From an uncultured Collinsella sp. (GTDB lineage Bacteria > Actinomycetota > Coriobacteriia > Coriobacteriales > Coriobacteriaceae): a stretch of 25,038 nucleotides of DNA. The stretch spans positions 1 to 25,038 of the forward strand of contig CAAFGE010000038.1 in NCBI GenBank assembly GCA_900762355.1, written 5' to 3'. Shown one piece after another: positions 21,738 through 25,038 of this stretch. The position numbers and the translations under genes are program-made. The notes under the pieces are model-generated. The model ran no database searches, was not told where the DNA came from, and saw only the letters and a program-made list of their open reading frames with translations. Every line of letters begins with the position of its first letter. The stretch's first letter is position 1.

Positions 21738-23039
21738 CTAGCGGATATGCGCTGGTTTTTCGCCCCAGTAGAAGCGGCAGAAGGCTCGTTTGCGCTTTTG
21801 GGGTTTGCCTACGAGCTCCATGGTTGCGATGGCGATGTCCTCCGCTGCGCGCGGGCGGCGTAGTACTTCGCCGTTGATGAGTAGGGCTTTGAGTGATTCG
21901 GGATGGTCGTGCAAGTGACGTAGGGTTACGATGAGTTCTCGTGCGGTGGTGACATGCATGCTGGCGCCCATGCCGGTGAGCATCGTGGTGTTGGCCTTTT
22001 CCTGACCGTATGATTTGCCCAACAGGATCATCGGCAGATGCGCGCACAGGCACTCGGTGACGGTGAGTCCGCCCGATTTGAGGATTGCGAGGTCGCAGCC
22101 GTGCATGAGGGCCGCCATGTCGTCCACGTAGTCCAGAACCGTGACGTTTTCGAGCTTCATGGCGTCGAAGAGCGTCTTGAGGCGGGTGGCGTATTCCTCA
22201 TCCTTGCCCGGCAAAAAGACAAAGTGCATGTCCTCGAAGCTGCGCAGGAAGGGGAGTGTGCGGTCCATCTCCGCGCGAAAGCGAACGTACGGTTGAGGCA
22301 AACTGGCACCGGCCATCACCAACACAACGGTCTTGTCAGCGGGGAGATTGAACTTCTCGAGTTCTTCCTCGCGATTGTAGTCCGTATCAAACCCGGCGCG
22401 AATGGGGATGCCTGTAATGCGGATTTTGGTCTCGGGAACTTTACGGGGGCGAAGTGTCTCGGCCATAAATTCGTTGGCTACGCAGAACAGGTCGGTGTCC
22501 TTGTGGGGCCAAAAGCCTTCGACTTCATAGTCTGTTGGTACGCAGATGACCGGATAATCGATACCCGTGATGACGCGGGCACCCACAGCGACGTTGGCCG
22601 CCGTGATGTGTGTCGCGACCACGGCTATGGGCCTGCGGGTGCGGACATATTCGTTGAAGGCAGGGAACATAATACGTGACCATGCCGTGCCTCCGCCCCA
22701 GAGCAGATGTCCCGTAAACGTGTATCGCCAGGTTAGGTCATATATGGGACGCGTGGCGCCGGTAAACGAAGCTGCTGTTTTATTACCATCGAACCTAATG
22801 CGTCCAAAATCGAGGATATCCAGGACTTCGATCTCAACATCCTCAGGGATTCCCTTGGTGCCGCGGATAAGGTCCAATGCTTGTGCAATCGCGTTGGCGG
22901 CGGCTTTGTGGCCCGATCCAACCGATGCGTGCACAATGGTTACTAGGGGTTTTTGTGCAGGTGAAACGGTCATTTGCTCCGGTTGGGGAGTGGCTTGCAT
23001 GGGCAGGGGAGCGCTATTGCTCGTCTGCGTTTGATCCAT
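21738..23039 (-). CDS. MGDG-synthase-like glycosyltransferase (GT28 fold)
   Basis: Resembles processive diacylglycerol glucosyltransferases (UgtP) and MGDG synthases, which put sugars on diacylglycerol to make membrane glycolipids and lipoteichoic-acid anchors. The N-terminal MGDG_synth domain starts at about residue 31 with IVHASVGSGHKAAANAI; the GT28 C-terminal domain has KSGGLTVTECL, where the nucleotide-sugar binds. ATG 23039 is chosen over the longer frame to 23168 because AGGGGAG lies 6 nt before it; the product is 433 residues. The first 30 residues are low-complexity Pro/Gln/Thr. The acceptor and sugar cannot be told from sequence. Divergent from trxB. Confidence 0.87.
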   Translation of the reverse strand: MDQTQTSNSAPLPMQATPQPEQMTVSPAQKPLVTIVHASVGSGHKAAANAIAQALDLIRGTKGIPEDVEIEVLDILDFGRIRFDGNKTAASFTGATRPIYDLTWRYTFTGHLLWGGGTAWSRIMFPAFNEYVRTRRPIAVVATHITAANVAVGARVITGIDYPVICVPTDYEVEGFWPHKDTDLFCVANEFMAETLRPRKVPETKIRITGIPIRAGFDTDYNREEELEKFNLPADKTVVLVMAGASLPQPYVRFRAEMDRTLPFLRSFEDMHFVFLPGKDEEYATRLKTLFDAMKLENVTVLDYVDDMAALMHGCDLAILKSGGLTVTECLCAHLPMILLGKSYGQEKANTTMLTGMGASMHVTTARELIVTLRHLHDHPESLKALLINGEVLRRPRAAEDIAIATMELVGKPQKRKRAFCRFYWGEKPAHIR

Positions 23040-23084
23040 CGATAACTCCCCTTCAGATTTGTTACGCGATTTATCATTGTAGTG

Positions 23085-23097
23085 CATGAGTGTCATG
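23085..23097. promoter_or_regulatory. Small palindrome between divergent genes
   Basis: CATGA-GTG-TCATG is a perfect 5-3-5 palindrome midway between the starts of the glycosyltransferase (23039) and trxB (23157). A TACAAT -10-like hexamer for the glycosyltransferase lies beside it (minus strand, 23076-23081), but no convincing -35 was found. Confidence 0.3.
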
Positions 23098-23156
23098 TTC
23101 ACGTAAATTTGGGTATGAGCGCAAAGAACGCCAATCTTTCGACAGGAGGTCTCTTC

Positions 23157-24095
23157 ATGACTACCCATCAGCCGATCGATGTTGCTATTATCGGTGGCGG
23201 CCCCGCGGGCTATGCTGCCGCCATTTACGCTGCGCGCTCCAACCTAACGACGACCGTGATTGAACAGGGCATGTCGGGAGGACAGATCGCCACAACCAAT
23301 GAGGTCGAGAACTATCCGGGCATTCCGCTCTTGAGTGGCGCCGAACTTGGCGAGCGTTTTCAGCAGCATGCAGAGGGCCTGGGAGCACAGGTTACATGGA
23401 GCATGGTTACGGGTATCGATTACGATGCCGATACAGCGCTGTTTACGGTGCATCACGATTTGGGCGATACGTTGGCCTCAAGCGTTATCGCTTGCATGGG
23501 TGCCACGCCGCGATCTGCTGGTTTTGTTGGCGAGGATACGTATCGCGGTCGCGGCGTTTCGTATTGCGCGACGTGCGACGGCATGTTCTTTCGCGGCAAG
23601 CAGGTCTTTGTCATCGGCGGCGGCAATGCCGCCTGCGAGGAAGCTCTGTTCTTGTCAGAAATCGCCAGCAGCGTGACCATCGTGCTGCGTCGCGATCAGT
23701 TTCGTGCGCCTGATGGTGTTGTTCAGAAGGTGCTCGAAAAGGACAATATTACAGTTAGGTACCAAACTAGTATTGTGGAGCTCTCGGGCGAAGCCATGCC
23801 AACGACGATCACCTTTAAGGACAATGCATCCGGTGAGACTCATACCGAGTCATTTGAGCCCGGCTCGTTTGGCATCTTTGTCTTTACCGGAACGCAACCC
23901 CATACCGAACTTGTCGAGCATCTAGTTGATTTGGCGCCGGACGGCGGTATTGTTACTGATGATTCCATGGCGACCCGCACGCTAGGTCTATTTGCCGCTG
24001 GCGATATCCGTTCCAAGCGCTTACGCCAGGTTGCGACCGCCGTTTCTGACGGAGCCATAGCAGCAACTAGCGCATACGCGTTTCTCCGCGGATAA
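23157..24095 (+). CDS. trxB: Thioredoxin reductase
   Basis: FAD- and NADPH-dependent reductase that keeps thioredoxin reduced. ATG 23157 is chosen over the upstream in-frame ATG 23082 because AGGAGG (23144-23149) precedes it; 312 residues is the usual size. FAD-binding GGGPAG at 13-18, redox pair C137-A-T-C140, NADPH-binding GGGNAA at 154-159, and a second FAD segment LFAAGDIR near the C-terminus. No thioredoxin gene is adjacent. A terminator hairpin follows at 24140. Confidence 0.96.
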   Translation: MTTHQPIDVAIIGGGPAGYAAAIYAARSNLTTTVIEQGMSGGQIATTNEVENYPGIPLLSGAELGERFQQHAEGLGAQVTWSMVTGIDYDADTALFTVHHDLGDTLASSVIACMGATPRSAGFVGEDTYRGRGVSYCATCDGMFFRGKQVFVIGGGNAACEEALFLSEIASSVTIVLRRDQFRAPDGVVQKVLEKDNITVRYQTSIVELSGEAMPTTITFKDNASGETHTESFEPGSFGIFVFTGTQPHTELVEHLVDLAPDGGIVTDDSMATRTLGLFAAGDIRSKRLRQVATAVSDGAIAATSAYAFLRG

Positions 24096-24139
24096 GTACG
24101 ATAATATATCTTATGTAAGGTTGCTATCAATTAACTAAA

Positions 24140-24178
24140 TGGCGGGATGATGCATCAGTGCACTGTCCCGCCAATTTT
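24140..24178 (+). terminator. Terminator after trxB
   Basis: TGGCGGGAT (24140-24148) pairs with GTCCCGCCA (24165-24173) over 9 bp with one T-G pair, followed by ATTTTC. It lies 45 nt after the trxB stop. The intervening stretch 24096-24139 is AT-rich with no clear gene. Confidence 0.72.
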
Positions 24179-24248
24179 CTTGCCGGCTATGTGGTATGCA
24201 AAACTAGATAACGTAGAATACAATATAGAAAATGAACGGAGGACCTTT

Positions 24249-24860
24249 ATGAACCACGTTAAACACGTTATTCCGATGTCTGATTCGTCGGTCAGCATTA
24301 AGCCTGAGGATATTCAGCCCACTGTGTTGCCCGATGCATTTATTCAGTCCGATATCGTACGCAAACTCAATACGTTGAGTCTGCCGCGCTATGACCAGTT
24401 GCCCAATGTGACGCTCTACCGCGACCAGGTCATTGAGTATGTTGCGCTGTGGATGGAGCCGCTGTCCCTTTGCGTTGAGCAGCCTATCATTACGCCATCA
24501 ATGATCAATAACTACGTAAAGGTTGGCCTGGTGCCTGCTCCGGTCAAAAAGCAATATGGCCGCGAGCAGATTGCCCGCCTGATCGCTATCTGCATCTTTA
24601 AGCAGGTGCTACCTATTGCTGCTGTGCAGGCACTCTTTAACATTCAGCGTTTGAGCTACGATGCCCCGACGGCCTTCGATTATGTGGTCGATCAGCTCGA
24701 GGCATCGATTCGTGCGGCGTTTTCCGTCGAGCAGACTCCCGTGCCCGATACGGCGCATCAGGTAACGCGTGAGTCGCTGCTTGTGCGTAGCGCGGTATCG
24801 TCCTTCGTTTCGAAGGCTTACTTGATGAGCTATCTCAAGTTCAACGGGTTTAATAGCTAG
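24249..24860 (+). CDS. DUF1836 MerR-like regulator
   Basis: 203-residue protein of the DUF1836 family, found in Firmicutes and Coriobacteriia and predicted to bind DNA with a MerR-like winged helix. The family core is at about residues 80-125: ITPSMINNYVKVGLVPAPVKKQYGREQIARLIAICIFKQVL. ATG 24249 is chosen over an in-frame start at 24147 because GGAGGA (24238-24243) precedes it by 5 nt. It is bracketed by two terminators, so it is probably a single-gene unit. TACAAT at 24219-24224 is a possible -10. Target genes are unknown. Confidence 0.85.
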   Translation: MNHVKHVIPMSDSSVSIKPEDIQPTVLPDAFIQSDIVRKLNTLSLPRYDQLPNVTLYRDQVIEYVALWMEPLSLCVEQPIITPSMINNYVKVGLVPAPVKKQYGREQIARLIAICIFKQVLPIAAVQALFNIQRLSYDAPTAFDYVVDQLEASIRAAFSVEQTPVPDTAHQVTRESLLVRSAVSSFVSKAYLMSYLKFNGFNS

Positions 24861-24872
24861 CCGACGTATAAA

Positions 24873-24919
24873 ACGGGCGGGACAAAGAGCCATCTGTCGC
24901 TTTGTCCCGCCCGTATTTT
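24873..24919 (+). terminator. Strong terminator after the DUF1836 gene
   Basis: A perfect 15-bp stem, 24873-24887 (ACGGGCGGGACAAAG) with 24900-24914, a 12-nt loop, then ATTTT. It is 12 nt after the stop. The arms share the GGCGGGAC/GTCCCGCC core with the trxB terminator. Between it and the last gene (24920-24969) nothing is recognised. Confidence 0.9.
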
Positions 24920-24969
24920 GGGCTTATAGGACAAAAAGTGTGTCCCGATAGAACATCCGTTTCCATCCA

Positions 24970-25038
24970 TTAATCCAACCAGAACGGGTACGGGTCCCTG
25001 TGGTGGAGGTCCTCCCACACGGCCCTGTCGCCCCACTC
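24970..25038 (-). CDS. Partial C-terminus of an unidentified gene
   Basis: A minus-strand frame enters at the window edge and ends at TAA (24972-24970). The 22 visible codons end in DPYPFWLD and are rich in Trp, Asp and His, a composition unlike a chance frame. Both Arg codons are AGG, whereas neighbours use CGT/CGC, hinting at foreign origin such as a mobile element. The family is not recognised and the rest is outside the window. Confidence 0.4.
   Translation of the reverse strand, partial: EWGDRAVWEDLHHRDPYPFWLD

Noticed and set aside
22282..22295. LexA-box-like CGAACGTACGGTTG
   Set aside because: It matches only 8 of 10 defined positions and lies inside the coding region of the glycosyltransferase, far from a start.
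24196..24224. Promoter for the DUF1836 gene
   Set aside because: TACAAT is a fair -10, but the best-spaced -35 (ATGCAA) is poor, so it is mentioned only in the gene entry.

Overview
This window looks like the chromosome of a moderately GC-rich actinobacterium of the class Coriobacteriia, most plausibly Collinsella or a close relative. That is an inference from gene content and order. RNase J and RNase Y occur together, SpoVS is present outside any sporulation locus, the LexA boxes are of the Gram-positive type (CGAAC-N4-GTTCG), and a DUF1836 regulator is present. No rRNA, tRNA, CRISPR array or complete insertion sequence was seen.

Left part (291-9346, + strand): a compact run of rnj, ftsK/spoIIIE, a RodZ-like HTH membrane protein, a YajQ-family gene, rimO, pgsA and a stand-alone PncC/CinA C-terminal domain. 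Gaps are 0-27 nt, or genes overlap by 1 nt, so this is probably one operon for RNA turnover, chromosome segregation, cell shape and membrane lipid synthesis.

Middle (9347-18391, + strand): recA (SOS box inside a strong promoter) with recX; then rny, an unusual GHKL-ATPase-fold gene and spoVS; then miaB-miaA-hflX joined by TAATG overlaps. The order resembles the spoIIIE-rodZ-pgsA-cinA-recA-rny-spoVS-miaB neighbourhood of Bacillus. Here an uncharacterised GHKL ATPase sits where Bacillus has ymdB.

SOS and nucleotide block (18376-21280): lexA is on the minus strand, overlapped by 1 nt with a DUF1624-type membrane acyltransferase gene. A short membrane-anchored LysM protein is divergent from lexA and probably corresponds to the YneA/ChiZ/DivS SOS division inhibitors. 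The intergenic region carries three LexA boxes at an exact 28-bp pitch, one filling the spacer of the LysM-gene promoter. nrdR follows, with its start codon inside a perfect 12-bp inverted repeat, and then dut.

Right part (21281-25038): a 457-bp gene-free stretch holds three copies of a palindromic element (two intact, inverted to each other, with covarying stem pairs; one degenerate) plus a separate 21-bp-stem hairpin. It is followed by a MGDG-synthase-like glycosyltransferase (-), trxB (+), a DUF1836 regulator (+) with a strong terminator, and the last 22 codons of an unidentified minus-strand gene running off the edge.

The observations most worth following are the GHKL ATPase, the SOS-controlled LysM gene with its three-box operator, the lexA-DUF1624 coupling, the nrdR start-codon hairpin, the covarying palindromic element, and a twelve-residue FtsK linker motif duplicated at the peptide level.
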